The translations under genes and the position numbers were made by a program. A DNA stretch of 64,000 nt from Luteimonas sp. ANT-B3E (GTDB taxonomy: Bacteria > Pseudomonadota > Gammaproteobacteria > Xanthomonadales > Xanthomonadaceae), in contig LXQJ01000012.1 in assembly GCA_001683895.1 (NCBI GenBank), positions 40,297-104,296 of the forward strand, written 5' to 3'. Below the pieces are notes generated by a model. That model did no database searches, was not told where the DNA came from, and saw only the letters and a list, made by a program, of their open reading frames with translations. Positions within the stretch are counted from its first letter, which is position 1, and each line of letters opens with the position of its first letter. This document shows, one piece after another, positions 10,196 to 20,939 of this stretch.

Positions 10196-11110
10196 TCACC
10201 CTTCGCGCTGGCGTCCACGAACGCGGATACCTGCTGCCGGGAACCGCGCCACCTCGGCGTCGCCTTCGCGCATCGGCGCGCCGTGGTCCGGGGCCCAGGC
10301 CAGTGCGGTGATCGTCTCCCACGTCGCCGGCAGCAGCCCGTCCGCGCCGCGCAATGGCTCGTAGGCGGCGCGCGCGGCGTCGAAGCGGCTGCAGCCGGTC
10401 AGCGCCCGCCGGCGCGACGCCAGCGCGTTGGTGGCGCCGATCTCCCGCAGCCCGCGCATCAGCGACGCCAGATCCGCATGGCGCTCCTCGCGCAGCGTTC
10501 GGTCGACCACCGGATCGCGGAACCCAGCCTGCATCAGCGCATCGCCGACCGCGGCGATCGACGCGAACGGGCTGACGTGGCCGGCGCTGTCGGCCGCCGC
10601 GAACGCCGCGCGCAGCTCGTGCAGCGTGTCGCCGCCGAAGGTCGAGAACAGCAGCAGGCCGCCGGGCCGCAGTACGCGGCGGAAGCCCGCCAGCGCCGCC
10701 GGCAGGTCGGCGACCCACTGCAGGCACAGGTTGCAGAACAGCACGTCCAGGCTGTCTTCGGCCAGCGGCAGCGCGCGCGCGTCGGCGTTGACGCGGGCGA
10801 TCGCCGGCCGTAGCGGATGCCAGCGCGGGCGCAGCGACGGCTGCCGCAGCATCGGCAGCGCCAGGTCCATCGCCAGCAGCTGCGCACGCGGCCAGCGCGC
10901 GCGCATCGCGACGGTGGCGGAGCCCGGACCGCAACCGAGGTCGAGCACGCGACGCGGCGACCAGTCGTCGCCATGGCGCAGCGCCAGGTAGTCCAGCGAC
11001 TCCAGCAGCTCGGACTCGACCTCGCGCTGCAGCGGCGACGCGGCGGCATAGCGGTCCGACGCGCGCGAAAACGCGCGCCGCACCTGCCGACTATCGAAGA
11101 CCTCGTTCAC
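10196..11110 (-). CDS. bioC: Malonyl-ACP O-methyltransferase BioC
   Basis: SAM-methyltransferase motif VLDLGCGPGSATVAMRARWP; N-terminus DSRQVRRAFSRASDRYAAASPLQREVESELLE typical of BioC; adjacent to bioH/bioF/bioB. Confidence 0.9.
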   Translation of the reverse strand: MNEVFDSRQVRRAFSRASDRYAAASPLQREVESELLESLDYLALRHGDDWSPRRVLDLGCGPGSATVAMRARWPRAQLLAMDLALPMLRQPSLRPRWHPLRPAIARVNADARALPLAEDSLDVLFCNLCLQWVADLPAALAGFRRVLRPGGLLLFSTFGGDTLHELRAAFAAADSAGHVSPFASIAAVGDALMQAGFRDPVVDRTLREERHADLASLMRGLREIGATNALASRRRALTGCSRFDAARAAYEPLRGADGLLPATWETITALAWAPDHGAPMREGDAEVARFPAAGIRVRGRQREG

Positions 11111-11928
11111 CGCGCGGGTCCCGTGGCGAGGTCCGCGGCGGCGGCGGTGTCAGCGAGGAAGGCGCGCAGCAGCGACGCGATCGCGTCGGCGTGGGTCAGG
11201 AACGGCGCGTGCCCGGCGTGCGCCAGCACCTCGCAGCGTGATCCGGGCGCGAGCGCCGACGCCTCGCGCAGCGCCCGCGGGTCGACCAGCCGGTCGCGAC
11301 GGCCGCCGATCCACAGCGACGGCACCGCCAGCGTCGGCAGGCACGCGCGCAGGTCGGTGGTCTGCAGCAGGTCGAGGCCGTCGGCGAGCACGTGGGCGGC
11401 GGGTTCTCCGCGCGCGAACAGCTGCGCGCGCAGCGCACGCAGCTCGCCGCGCGCGTCGTTGGACCCGAACGCCTCCAGCGCGAGGAACCGCTCCAGCGTG
11501 CCGCGGTAGTCGCAGCGCAGGCCGTCGGCGAAGTCGCGGAAGATCTCCGCCGACATGCCCCAGCGCCAGGGGTCGGACGCATCGGGCGCGCTTTTTACAA
11601 ACCGGGGGCTGGCACACAGCATCATCAGCGCCGGCACCGCGTCGGGACGCGTCGTCGCCGCGCGCAGCGCCACCAGCCCGCCCAGCGACCAGCCGCACCA
11701 CGGCGCCACGGGTACCTGCGCGGCGATCGCGTTGACACAGGCATCCAGCGCCAGCGGCAACGCGGCATCGCGGCTGCCGCCGTGGCCGGGCAGGTCGACC
11801 AGGTGTACGCGATGGTGCTCGCGCAGCCGCTCGACCAGCGGCGCGAACACGCCGCCGTGCATTGCCCAGCCGTGCAGCAGCACCAGCGGCGGCCCATCGC
11901 CCACAACCTCGACATGCAGCGCGCTCAT
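11107..11928 (-). CDS. bioH: Pimeloyl-ACP methyl ester esterase BioH
   Basis: MSALHVEVVGDGPPLVLLHGWAMHGGVF...WCGWSLGGLVALRAA; overlaps bioC by 4 nt; start re-set inside ORF 11107..13125. Confidence 0.9.
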   Translation of the reverse strand: MSALHVEVVGDGPPLVLLHGWAMHGGVFAPLVERLREHHRVHLVDLPGHGGSRDAALPLALDACVNAIAAQVPVAPWCGWSLGGLVALRAATTRPDAVPALMMLCASPRFVKSAPDASDPWRWGMSAEIFRDFADGLRCDYRGTLERFLALEAFGSNDARGELRALRAQLFARGEPAAHVLADGLDLLQTTDLRACLPTLAVPSLWIGGRRDRLVDPRALREASALAPGSRCEVLAHAGHAPFLTHADAIASLLRAFLADTAAAADLATGPAR

Positions 11929-12014
11929 GCGCAGGTATCTGTACAGAGCGCGTCGCGAAAGTGTTCGCGCGCACGGGGCGCGACGCCGGCGGCGGCGGCA
12001 GGCGCGCCCACCGC

Positions 12015-13262
12015 TCAGGCGCCGTCGGCGGCGCCGCCCGGCGCCTCCACGCTGGCCGGGAACCGCTCCTGCGCGCGCGCAAGCGCCTCCACCAGCGCGT
12101 CGACCTGCGCGTGGTCGTGCCCGGCGGTCAGCGTGATCCGCAGCCGCGCGCGGCCCTCGGCCACGGTCGGGGGGCGGATCGCGACCACCCAGCAGCCCGC
12201 CTGCCGCAGCGAGGCCGCCATCGCCAGCGCGCGCGCGTTGTCGCCGCACAGCAATGGCTGGATCGGCGTGTCCGACGGCATCAGCGGCAGGCCGAGCTTC
12301 GCCGCGCGCACCTTGAAGTGCCCGACAACGGCGTTGAGCTTGTCGCGGCGCCAGTGCTCGCGCCGCGCGAGCCGCACCGCGGCCAGCGACGCCGCCGCCT
12401 GCGCGGGCGGCAGCGCGGTGGTGTAGATGTACGGGCGCGCGGTCTGCAGCAGGTGCTCCACCAGGGCGTCGTCGCCTGCGACCACCGCGCCGTGGCCGCC
12501 GAGCGCCTTGCCCAGCGTCGCCAGTTGCAGCGGCACGTCGGTCGACGTCAGGCGCGCGGCGGCGACACTGCCGCGGCCCTCCGGGCCGAGCACGCCAACC
12601 CCGTGCGCATCGTCGACGTACAGCAGCGCACGCTGAAGCCGCGCGGCGATCGCAAGCTCGCGCAGCGGCGCGACGTCGCCGTCCATGCTGAAGACGCCGT
12701 CGCTGGCGAGCATTGCCGCGCCGGCCGGCACGCTGCGCAGCTGGCGCATCGCGCCCTCGGCATCGGCGTGCGGATAGCGGCGCAGGCGGCAGCCCGCCAG
12801 GCGCGCGGCGTCGATCAGGCTGGCGTGGTTGAGCCGGTCCTGCACGCACAGGTCCTCGTCGCCCAGCAGCGCCTGCATCACCGCCAGGTTGGCGAGGTAG
12901 CCGCCGCCGAACAGCAGCGCGCGTGGCGCCTGCAGCCAGTCGGCGAGCTCGCGCTCGAGCGCCTCGTGCGCGGCATGGTGGCCGGAGACCAGGTGCGACG
13001 CGATGCCGCCGGCACCGTCGCGCAGGGCGGCGTCCTGCAGCGCATCCACCACCTGGAACTGCTGCGACAGCCCGAGGTAGTCGTTGCTGCTCCAGTTGAC
13101 CAGCCACGCGCCGTCGACCTCGCAACGTGACCCGTCGCGCCGGGTGACCGCATGGCGCACGCGCTCGGTGTCCGAGGCCTGGCGCCGGGCCGCGGCGTCG
13201 GCGACGCGCTGGCGCAGGTCGAGCCGTGGCGGCGGGCCGGACGCGGCGCCTGGCTCAGGCAC
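12015..13262 (-). CDS. bioF: 8-amino-7-oxononanoate synthase BioF
   Basis: [12 protein letters not shown]...[17 protein letters not shown]...[16 protein letters not shown]...[15 protein letters not shown]...[18 protein letters not shown] start at 13262. Confidence 0.93.
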   Translation of the reverse strand: MPEPGAASGPPPRLDLRQRVADAAARRQASDTERVRHAVTRRDGSRCEVDGAWLVNWSSNDYLGLSQQFQVVDALQDAALRDGAGGIASHLVSGHHAAHEALERELADWLQAPRALLFGGGYLANLAVMQALLGDEDLCVQDRLNHASLIDAARLAGCRLRRYPHADAEGAMRQLRSVPAGAAMLASDGVFSMDGDVAPLRELAIAARLQRALLYVDDAHGVGVLGPEGRGSVAAARLTSTDVPLQLATLGKALGGHGAVVAGDDALVEHLLQTARPYIYTTALPPAQAAASLAAVRLARREHWRRDKLNAVVGHFKVRAAKLGLPLMPSDTPIQPLLCGDNARALAMAASLRQAGCWVVAIRPPTVAEGRARLRITLTAGHDHAQVDALVEALARAQERFPASVEAPGGAADGA

Positions 13263-13620
13263 CCTGGCGGATCCAGACCGCGAGCGCGCCCAGCGCGATC
13301 GCCGGCAGCAGCGCCAGCGAGCCCAGCGCGACGCCCACGCGCGCGGCGGGCGGCAGCCGGCGCACGCGCAGTTGCGCGGCGTCTGTGGCGGCCTTCTGCG
13401 CGTGCAGCAGCACCGCGACGAACAGCAGCGCCGCGTAGCCGAGCCCCGCAGCCAGGTCGGGGCGATGGAACGCAACCACGCCGTAACCGAACACGACGAA
13501 CGTCGCCAGCCGCAGCGCCGCCATCCATGGCGGCGTGCCGTCGCGGCGCGCGGTCGCAAAACCGCCGGCACCGATGAGGGCCAGCAGCGCCAGGTACGCC
13601 CATGTGTACCAGGGCGTCAC
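13255..13620 (-). CDS. Small multi-pass membrane protein inside the biotin operon, function unknown
   Basis: 121 aa hydrophobic ORF; GTGA start/stop overlap with bioB and 8-nt overlap with bioF. Confidence 0.65.
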   Translation of the reverse strand: MTPWYTWAYLALLALIGAGGFATARRDGTPPWMAALRLATFVVFGYGVVAFHRPDLAAGLGYAALLFVAVLLHAQKAATDAAQLRVRRLPPAARVGVALGSLALLPAIALGALAVWIRQGA

Positions 13621-14684
13621 GCCGCCGCGGTCCTTGCCGGGGCGGCGGTGATGTCGGCGTGCACCGTCGCCGGATGGTCGTGGCCGGCGGCATCGACCGG
13701 GACCGCCATGGGCCGCAGGCCAAGCCGCTCAAACAGCGCACGGTCGCGCGCGGTGTCCGGATTGCCGGTGGTCAGCAGGCGGTCGCCGTGGAAGATCGAG
13801 TTGGCCCCGGCAGCAAAGCACAACGCCTGCAGCTCGTCGGACATCTGCTCGCGGCCGGCCGACAGCCGCACCATCGACGCCGGCATCGTGATGCGCGCCA
13901 CCGCGATGGTGCGCACGAACTCGAACGGATCCAGCTCCACGGTGCCATGGAGCGGCGTGCCCGCCACCTGCACCAGACGGTTGATCGGCACCGAGTCCGG
14001 ATGCGCCGGCAGCGTCGCCAGCAGCTGCAGCAGCCCGGCGCGCTGGCGCCGGGTCTCGCCCATGCCGACGATGCCGCCGCAGCAGGTCTTCATGCCGGTG
14101 TCGCGGACGTGGGCCAGCGTGTCCAGCCGGTCCTGCATGCCGCGGGTGTGGATGATGTCGCCGTAGTACTCGGGGTCGGTGTCGAGGTTGTGGTTGTAGT
14201 AGTCGAGGCCGGCGTCGCGCAGCGCCGCGGCCTGGGGCGCGGTCAGCATGCCGAGGGTGGCGCAGGTCTCCAGCCCCAGCGCCTTGACCTCGCGGATCAT
14301 CGCCGCGACCTTGGGGATATCGCGGTCCTTGGGCGAGCGCCACGCCGCACCCATGCAGAAGCGCGACGCGCCGGCGTCCCTGGCGCGACGCGCGCTGGCC
14401 ACCACGTCGGAGGTGTCCATCAGCTTCTGCGCATCGACGCCGGTGTCGTAGCGCTGCGCCTGCGGGCAATAGGCGCAGTCCTCCGGACAGCCGCCGGTCT
14501 TGACCGACAGCAGGGTGCTGACCTGGACCTCGGCGGGGTCGAAGCGCTCGCGGTGGACGCTGGCGGCGCGGAACAGCAGCTCGGTGAACGGCAGCGCCAA
14601 CAGCGCCTCGACCTCGCTGCGGGTCCAGTCGTGGCGCAGGGGCGCCGCCCCGCTGGCGATGGGGCGGTCACTGACGGCGGGCAT
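13617..14684 (-). CDS. bioB: Biotin synthase BioB
   Basis: Radical-SAM motif [41 protein letters not shown]. Confidence 0.97.
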   Translation of the reverse strand: MPAVSDRPIASGAAPLRHDWTRSEVEALLALPFTELLFRAASVHRERFDPAEVQVSTLLSVKTGGCPEDCAYCPQAQRYDTGVDAQKLMDTSDVVASARRARDAGASRFCMGAAWRSPKDRDIPKVAAMIREVKALGLETCATLGMLTAPQAAALRDAGLDYYNHNLDTDPEYYGDIIHTRGMQDRLDTLAHVRDTGMKTCCGGIVGMGETRRQRAGLLQLLATLPAHPDSVPINRLVQVAGTPLHGTVELDPFEFVRTIAVARITMPASMVRLSAGREQMSDELQALCFAAGANSIFHGDRLLTTGNPDTARDRALFERLGLRPMAVPVDAAGHDHPATVHADITAAPARTAAA

Positions 14685-14733
14685 GTGCGGTTCCTGAGCG
14701 GCGTGGCGGCGCGAGACCGGCAGTCTGGAAACC

Positions 14734-15480
14734 ATGCAGGGCACTGTCAACCGAACCCGGCCGCCCGCGGTTGACGGCTGGCTGCAGCGGGTCGGCCAGG
14801 CGGTCTGTCCGCCGCGCTGCCTGGTCTGCGGCGAGCGCGGTGCCGGGGGCCGCGACCTGTGTGCGGCGTGCACAGCGTCGCTGCCATGGAACCGCATCGC
14901 GTGCGCCACCTGCGCGGTCCCGCTGCCGGCGGCGTGCGCGACGCCTTCAGCGGCCGCGCACTGCGGAGCCTGCCTGCGCCGGCCGCCGCCGCTCCACGCC
15001 GCACACGCCGCCTTCGTCTATGCCTCGCCGTTGGACCAGCTGCTGCCGCGCTTCAAGTTCCACCGCGACCTGGCCGCCGGCCGCCTGCTGTCACAGGCCA
15101 TGGCCACCGCTTTCGCCGCGCTGCCCCGTCCAGTCGCGCTGATGCCGGTGGCGCTGCACCGCGTCCGCCTGCGCAGCCGCGGCTACGACCAGGCGCTGGA
15201 GCTGGCGCGGCTGCTGGCACCGCCGCTGGGCCTGCCGGTCCGCGATGACCTGCTGCGGCGGCTGCGCGACACCGCCCCGCAGTCGACGCTGGACGCCCGC
15301 CACCGGCACCGCAACCTGCACGGTGCCTTCGGTGTGCGCGAAGGCATAGCGGTACCGGCGCACGTCGCGCTGGTCGACGATGTCATGACGACGGGCGCCA
15401 CCCTGCACGCCGCGGCGCGTGCCCTTCGCCGCGCCGGCGTGGAACGGGTGGACGCGTGGGTCTGCGCGCGGGTGTCTTGA
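14734..15480 (+). CDS. comF: ComF family amidophosphoribosyltransferase-like protein
   Basis: Cys-rich N-terminus [15 protein letters not shown]...[21 protein letters not shown] motif [14 protein letters not shown]. Confidence 0.9.
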   Translation: MQGTVNRTRPPAVDGWLQRVGQAVCPPRCLVCGERGAGGRDLCAACTASLPWNRIACATCAVPLPAACATPSAAAHCGACLRRPPPLHAAHAAFVYASPLDQLLPRFKFHRDLAAGRLLSQAMATAFAALPRPVALMPVALHRVRLRSRGYDQALELARLLAPPLGLPVRDDLLRRLRDTAPQSTLDARHRHRNLHGAFGVREGIAVPAHVALVDDVMTTGATLHAAARALRRAGVERVDAWVCARVS

Positions 15481-15482
15481 CG

Positions 15483-16910
15483 CTAGCCCTGCATCTGCTC
15501 CAGCTCCTTGCCCCTGGTTTCGTGCACGTACTTCAGCACGAAGACGACGGAAGCGATCGCCGCGAGCGTATAGAGCCCGTATGCGCCGGCCAGGCCGATG
15601 CTGGCCAGCAGGATCGGGAAGGTCATGGTGATCGCGAAGTTGGAGGTCCACTGCGCGGCGCCGGCGACCGCCAGTCCGGAACCGCGGATCCGGTTCGGGA
15701 ACATTTCGCCGAGCATGACCCACATCACCGGGCCCCACGACATGTTGAAGAACACCACGTAGACATTGGCTGCGACCAGCGCCAGCGTACCCATCGCGTC
15801 CGACAGCGCGAGCCTGCCGCTGGCGTCGACCGATGCACTGGCGAAAGCCAGCGTGACCAGCGCCAGCGACACCGCCATCCCGGCCGAGCCGAACCACAGC
15901 AGCGGCCTGCGGCCGATGCGGTCGATCAGCAGGACGGTGACCAGGCAGGCACCGATGCTCAGGGCCCCGGACAGCACGTTGATGAGCAGCGCGTCACTCT
16001 CGGAGAATCCGACGGCCTGCCACAGCACCGCACCGTAATAGAAGACCACGTTGATGCCGACCAGCTGCTGGAACGTCGCCAGCCCGATGCCTACCCAGAC
16101 GATCGACCGGACACGACCCGTGGTATCGCTGCGCAGATCCGACAGCCGCGGCTGGCGATGGTCACCCAAAGACGCCTGGATCTCGCCCAACTTGATGGCT
16201 GCCGCGCGCGCGCCGTACAGCCTCGTCAGGACACGCATCGCATCGGCGTCGCGACGCCGGAACGCGAGGAAGCGGGGGCTTTCGGGGATGAACAACAGGG
16301 TGACGAGGAACAGCGTTGCCGGCAGGATCTCGACCCAGAACATCCAGCGCCAGGCGGCGAGTCCGCCCCACAGGGCCTGGGTCGACGCACCCGCAAGGTT
16401 GGCCAGCAGGTAATTGCTGAGGAACGCGAGAAACAATCCGCCGATGATGGCGATCTGCTGCACCGTGGCCAGACGCCCCCGATAGCGTGCCGACGCCACT
16501 TCGCTGATGTACGCCGGCGAGATCACGCTGGCAGCGCCCACAGCGAGTCCGCCGATGATGCGGTAGACGATGAACTCCAGCGAGCTGTCGGCGATGCCCG
16601 AACCCCATGCCGACACCAGGAAGCAGACCGCGGCCACGATCAGCACCGAGCGACGCCCGTAGAGGTCGGCGAGGCGGCCGGCGAAGAACGCGCCGAATGC
16701 GCAGCCGAGCAGCATGGACGCGACGTTGAACCCGGTGCCGACCGAATCGGAGTTGAACGCCGCGCGCAGCCCGTCGACGGTGCCGTTGATCACGCCGCTG
16801 TCGAAACCGAACAGGAAGCCGCCGATCGTGGCGACGCAGCTGACGCGCACGATCAGCCGGGTGTTCTCTCCAGCATCGAGCTCGTCATCGGCCAGCGCTT
16901 CATGGCTCAT
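15483..16910 (-). CDS. MFS sugar porter family transporter
   Basis: GFLFGFDSGVINGT, GRLADLYGRRSVL, FIPESPRFLAFR, GRRPLLWFGSAGM motifs of the sugar porter family. Confidence 0.9.
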   Translation of the reverse strand: MSHEALADDELDAGENTRLIVRVSCVATIGGFLFGFDSGVINGTVDGLRAAFNSDSVGTGFNVASMLLGCAFGAFFAGRLADLYGRRSVLIVAAVCFLVSAWGSGIADSSLEFIVYRIIGGLAVGAASVISPAYISEVASARYRGRLATVQQIAIIGGLFLAFLSNYLLANLAGASTQALWGGLAAWRWMFWVEILPATLFLVTLLFIPESPRFLAFRRRDADAMRVLTRLYGARAAAIKLGEIQASLGDHRQPRLSDLRSDTTGRVRSIVWVGIGLATFQQLVGINVVFYYGAVLWQAVGFSESDALLINVLSGALSIGACLVTVLLIDRIGRRPLLWFGSAGMAVSLALVTLAFASASVDASGRLALSDAMGTLALVAANVYVVFFNMSWGPVMWVMLGEMFPNRIRGSGLAVAGAAQWTSNFAITMTFPILLASIGLAGAYGLYTLAAIASVVFVLKYVHETRGKELEQMQG

Positions 16911-16979
16911 GGTGTGACCGCCTGGTGGTCGCAAAGGGTGGGACGTCTTCAGCGCAGCATGCGCTCGTTGGGGAGGTCC

Positions 16980-17894
16980 TCATACGCCTGCCTGCGCTGC
17001 GCCAGTCAACGCAAAGTGCAGCGCGATGCCCGCGAACACCGCCATGCCGACCCAGTGGTTCTGCCGGAACGCCGCGAAGCACGCGGCGCGGTCGCGGTAG
17101 CGCGCCAGCCGGAACTGCAGCGACACCAGCACCGCCGCGACGACCAGCCCGGCCCAGTACGGCGCGCCCAGCGCGGCCTGGCGGCCGACGAGCGCCAGCG
17201 CGACCAGCGCCAGCGAGAACAGCAGCGCCTGCGCGACCAGGTCGAGGTCGCCGAACAGGATCGCGGTCGACTTCGACCCGGCGCGGATGTCGTCGTCGCG
17301 GTCGACCATCGCATACCAGGTGTCGTAGGCGGTCGCCCAGAAGATGTTGGCGCCGTACAGCAGCCACGCCACCGGCGGCACCGCCCCATGCACCGCGGCG
17401 AACGCCATCGGGATGCCCCAGCCGAAGGCCATGCCGAGGTAGACCTGCGGCAGGTAGGTGTGGCGCTTGAGGTAGGGATAGGTGGCCGCCAGCAGCAGGC
17501 CGACACCGCTCAGCAGCACGGTCAGCCGGTTGGTGGTCAGCACCAGCGCGAACGCCACCAGCATCAGCACCACGAACACCGCCAACGCCTCGCGACCCGA
17601 GACCGCGCCGGTCGCCAGCGGGCGGTCGCGGGTGCGTTCGACCTGGCCGTCCAGCCAGCGGTCGGCGTAGTCGTTGATCACGCAGCCGGCCGAGCGCGTC
17701 AACCAGACGCCGGCCGTGAACACCAGCAGCGTCCACGCCGGCGGCACGCCGCCGGCGGCGATCCACAGCGCCCACCATGTGGGCCACAACAGCAGCAGCC
17801 AGCCCACAGGGCGGTCGCCGCGGACCAGCGTCCAGTACAGCGACAGGCGGTCGCGCCAGACGGCTGGGGGTTCGACATGAGGGTGGCCGGGCAT
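16980..17894 (-). CDS. ubiA: 4-hydroxybenzoate octaprenyltransferase UbiA
   Basis: [58 protein letters not shown]. Confidence 0.93.
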   Translation of the reverse strand: MPGHPHVEPPAVWRDRLSLYWTLVRGDRPVGWLLLLWPTWWALWIAAGGVPPAWTLLVFTAGVWLTRSAGCVINDYADRWLDGQVERTRDRPLATGAVSGREALAVFVVLMLVAFALVLTTNRLTVLLSGVGLLLAATYPYLKRHTYLPQVYLGMAFGWGIPMAFAAVHGAVPPVAWLLYGANIFWATAYDTWYAMVDRDDDIRAGSKSTAILFGDLDLVAQALLFSLALVALALVGRQAALGAPYWAGLVVAAVLVSLQFRLARYRDRAACFAAFRQNHWVGMAVFAGIALHFALTGAAQAGV

Positions 17895-17998
17895 CGCGAC
17901 AGCGTAGCGGCGGTGGCCACGCCGCGGAACGGCCGGCTGACGTGCGTGCCGTCCCGGCTCGCGCGCCGCCGCGCGATCGTGGACAATGCGCGGCCAGC

Positions 17999-18075
17999 GC
18001 GCCCGTAGCTCAGCCGGATAGAGTAGTGGCTTCCGAAGCCATTGGTCGGGGGTTCGAATCCCTCCGGGCGCACCA
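17999..18075 (+). tRNA. tRNA-Arg (anticodon CCG), CCA encoded
   Basis: gcgcccgtagctcagccggatagagtagtggcttccgaagccattggtcgggggttcgaatccctccgggcgcacca; 7-bp acceptor GCGCCCG/CGGGCGC, loop TTCCGAA, T-loop GTTCGAATC. Confidence 0.95.
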
Positions 18076-18168
18076 TAGTTCCAGGATCGCGCGTGCGGAG
18101 CGACTCGCCGGACGCTGTCCTATACTCCGTCGTCAGCTGTGGCCCGGTGGCCACGCGCAAGGGCCCAC

Positions 18169-18684
18169 GTGCGCAACTACGATCTCGATTTCCTCAAGAA
18201 GTTCTCTCTGCTGCTGCTGTTCCTGGCGGTGCTGACGGGCGGCTTGATCCTCGGCGCATACCTGCTGCACAACACCATCGCGCGCGACCCCGATCCGTCG
18301 GTGGCGCAGCGCACCCAGAACCGCATCGCGCCGGTGGGCTCGGTGTACGCCGGCGCCACCGGTGCCGCATCGCAGGCGGCGGCGACCGCCGCCGCTGCCG
18401 CCGCCGCCGCTGCGCAGGTCGCCTACGGCGGCACCCTGGACGGCGCGGTGATCTACCAGAACCTCTGCGCCGGTTGCCACACCTCCGGGGCCGGTGGCGC
18501 GCCAAAACTCGTGACGGCGGTGTGGACCGCGCGCATCGCGCAGGGTGCCGATACGCTGAACCGCCACGCGATCGAGGGCTATGTCGGCGCGGCCGGCGTG
18601 ATGCCGGCCAAGGGCGGCAACCCGGCGCTGACCGACGAACAGGTCGTGGCGTCGGTCGACTGGATGGTCGACAACCTGCAGTAG
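18169..18684 (+). CDS. Membrane-anchored c-type cytochrome (c5-like)
   Basis: N-terminal TM helix, poly-Ala linker, heme motif CAGCH, C-terminal ALTDEQVVASVDWMVDNL. Confidence 0.85.
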   Translation: MRNYDLDFLKKFSLLLLFLAVLTGGLILGAYLLHNTIARDPDPSVAQRTQNRIAPVGSVYAGATGAASQAAATAAAAAAAAAQVAYGGTLDGAVIYQNLCAGCHTSGAGGAPKLVTAVWTARIAQGADTLNRHAIEGYVGAAGVMPAKGGNPALTDEQVVASVDWMVDNLQ

Positions 18685-18710
18685 CCGTGCCGCCGGGCGT
18701 GGCGCAGCCG

Positions 18711-18732
18711 ACGCCGCCGCGAGGCGGCGTTG
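18711..18732 (+). terminator. Hairpin downstream of cytochrome c gene
   Basis: ACGCCGCC-gcga-GGCGGCGT, weak T content afterwards. Confidence 0.4.
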
Positions 18733-18796
18733 TCATGTCGGGACCACGCGGACCGCGCGTCGCGCCCGGCCTTTCTATCGCCCAACAGGAAACGAC

Positions 18797-20224
18797 ATGT
18801 CCCGATACGCCCCACGTCTCGCCGTCGCGCTGCTGCTGGCGCTGTCGGGCTGCCGCTCGCTGCCGCCGGGCGAGGCACCGGCGACCGCCACCGCGACCCC
18901 GGCCGACGTCGTCGTGCTGGCCGCGCCGCCGGCCGACTGGGCCGCGCTCCACGGCCGCCGCGTGCGCATCGCCGCGCCGCTGACGATCACCGGCAACGCC
19001 GGCCTCGACCGCGACGCGCGCATCGTCGCCAGCTTCGGCGGGCGGCTGTGGGCGCCGACCGAGATGGCGCGGCCCGGGGCCGACGCCGCGCGGGTTGCCG
19101 CCGGCAACCGCGCGCGCCGGCTGGCGATCGCGCTGCCGATGGAGGCCGCGGGGCAGCCCGCCCGCTGGCGCAGCGGCGGCACCCTGGCAACCGGTATCGA
19201 GGGCGAGCTGCGGCTCGACGACGGCATGCCGGTGCTGCACCTCGCATCGGTGCCCGACGTGCGCACGGCGGAACGCCCGGCGGCGCCGCGGGTCGCTGGC
19301 GACCTGCGGCTGGCGACGCTCAACGTCGAGAACCTGTTCAACGGCGACGGCCGCGGCGGCGGTTTCCCGACCACGCGAGGCGCGGCCAGTCATGACGCGT
19401 ACCTGCGCCAGCGCGGCAAGCTGGTGGCGACGCTGCGCGGGCTGGACGCCGACGTGGTGGCGCTGATGGAGATCGAGAACGACGGCTTCGGCGCCGAGGC
19501 CAGCATCACCCAGCTGGTGGACGCGCTGAACGTCGGCGGCGGCGCGTGGCAGGCGGTGGCGACCGAGGCGACCGCGCTGGGCGGCGACCAGATCGCCGTT
19601 GGGATCATCTACCGCGCCGACCGCGTGTCCGCCGTCGGCGCTCCGGCAACGTTGTCCGGCGGTCCGTTCGACTGGGGCAGCCGGGTGCCGCTGGCGCAGG
19701 CGTTCCGCGCCGGCGACGGCCCGGTGTTCACCGTGATCGCCAACCACTTCAAATCCAAGAGCTGCGGCGACGCCACCGGCGAGCAGGCCGACCAGGGCGA
19801 CGGCCAGGCCTGCTGGAACCCGCTGCGACGCGACGCCGCGGACCGGCTGGCGACGTGGGTACAGACGGATCCCACCCGATCCGGCACTGATCTTGCAGCC
19901 ATCGTCGGCGATTTCAACGCCTACGCGCAGGAAGATCCGATCCAGCTGCTGGCTGCCGCTGGCTGGCGCGACGCGCTGGTGCGCGGCGGTGTATCGCGCC
20001 CTTACAGCTTCGTCTTCGACGCGCAGGCGGGGCGGCTGGACCACGTGCTGGTCACCGACGCGATGGCGGTACGCATCGCCGGGGCCGCGGAGTGGCATGC
20101 GAATGCCGACGAGGCGCGCAACGTCGGCTATGAGGACGACATCACGCCGCCATCGGCCAGCACGCCATGGCGCAGTTCGGACCACGACCCGGCGGTGGTC
20201 GGCTTCCGCCTGCACGCGCGCTGA
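18797..20224 (+). CDS. ExeM/NucH-like secreted endonuclease (endonuclease/exonuclease/phosphatase fold)
   Basis: Lipobox LLALSGC; LATLNVENLFNGD, VVALMEIENDGFG, ANHFKSKSC, GDFNAYAQEDPI, SDHDPAVVGF. Confidence 0.88.
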   Translation: MSRYAPRLAVALLLALSGCRSLPPGEAPATATATPADVVVLAAPPADWAALHGRRVRIAAPLTITGNAGLDRDARIVASFGGRLWAPTEMARPGADAARVAAGNRARRLAIALPMEAAGQPARWRSGGTLATGIEGELRLDDGMPVLHLASVPDVRTAERPAAPRVAGDLRLATLNVENLFNGDGRGGGFPTTRGAASHDAYLRQRGKLVATLRGLDADVVALMEIENDGFGAEASITQLVDALNVGGGAWQAVATEATALGGDQIAVGIIYRADRVSAVGAPATLSGGPFDWGSRVPLAQAFRAGDGPVFTVIANHFKSKSCGDATGEQADQGDGQACWNPLRRDAADRLATWVQTDPTRSGTDLAAIVGDFNAYAQEDPIQLLAAAGWRDALVRGGVSRPYSFVFDAQAGRLDHVLVTDAMAVRIAGAAEWHANADEARNVGYEDDITPPSASTPWRSSDHDPAVVGFRLHAR

Positions 20225-20249
20225 CGACGCGCCGCCTATCATCGCCGCC

Positions 20250-20939
20250 ATGCCCAGCGCGCCGACCCTGCCCGATTTCCCCGCCGCCGACGGCACCGTG
20301 CTGCTGCTTGGCCCCGCCGGCGTGCTGGAGGTGGCGGTCGACACGCCGGAGGCCGACGTCGCCGCGATGCCGGTGGTCGCCATCGTGTGCCATCCGCTGC
20401 CGACCGAAGGCGGCACCATGCACAACAAGGTGGTGACCATGGCCGCGCGCGCGCTGCGCGAGCTGGGCGCGACCACCGTGCGCTTCAACTTCCGCGGCAC
20501 CGGCGGGTCGGCCGGCAGCTACGACGAGGGTATCGGCGAGGTCGACGACCTGCGCGCGGTCGCGGCCTGGGTGCGCGCGGGGCGGCCGGACGCGGCGCTG
20601 TGGCTCGCGGGCTTCAGCTTCGGCGCCTATGTGTCGCTGCGCGCGGCGAAAGCGCTGTCGCCGGCGGTGTTGCTGTCGATCGCGCCCCCAGCCGGTCGCT
20701 GGGACTTCGACGCCATCGCGCTGCCGACAATGCCGTGGCTGGTGATCCAGGGCGACGCCGACGAGGTCGTCGATCCGCAGGCCGTGGTCGACTGGCTGGC
20801 GCACAGCAAGGCGCGCGCCACGCTGGTGCGCATGCCCGACACCAGCCACTTCTTCCATCGCAAGCTCATCGACCTGCGCGGTGCGATCAAGAACGGACTC
20901 CGGCCGCACCTGCCGACGGCACCGACCGCGGGTGGTTGA
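20250..20939 (+). CDS. Alpha/beta hydrolase (COG2945-like)
   Basis: CHPLPTEGGTMHNKVVTMAARALRELGATTVRFNFRGTGGSAGSYDEGIGEVDDLRA...GFSFGAYV. Confidence 0.88.
   Translation: MPSAPTLPDFPAADGTVLLLGPAGVLEVAVDTPEADVAAMPVVAIVCHPLPTEGGTMHNKVVTMAARALRELGATTVRFNFRGTGGSAGSYDEGIGEVDDLRAVAAWVRAGRPDAALWLAGFSFGAYVSLRAAKALSPAVLLSIAPPAGRWDFDAIALPTMPWLVIQGDADEVVDPQAVVDWLAHSKARATLVRMPDTSHFFHRKLIDLRGAIKNGLRPHLPTAPTAGG

Noticed and set aside
15456-18008. 850-aa plus-strand ORF
   Set aside because: Antisense to the sugar porter and ubiA genes; low-complexity Arg/Gln/His-rich translation typical of shadow ORFs in high-GC DNA.
17999-18075. tRNA-Arg as an integration site for a genomic island
   Set aside because: No integrase, no duplicated tRNA 3' end noticed nearby, and flanking genes are ordinary core genes.
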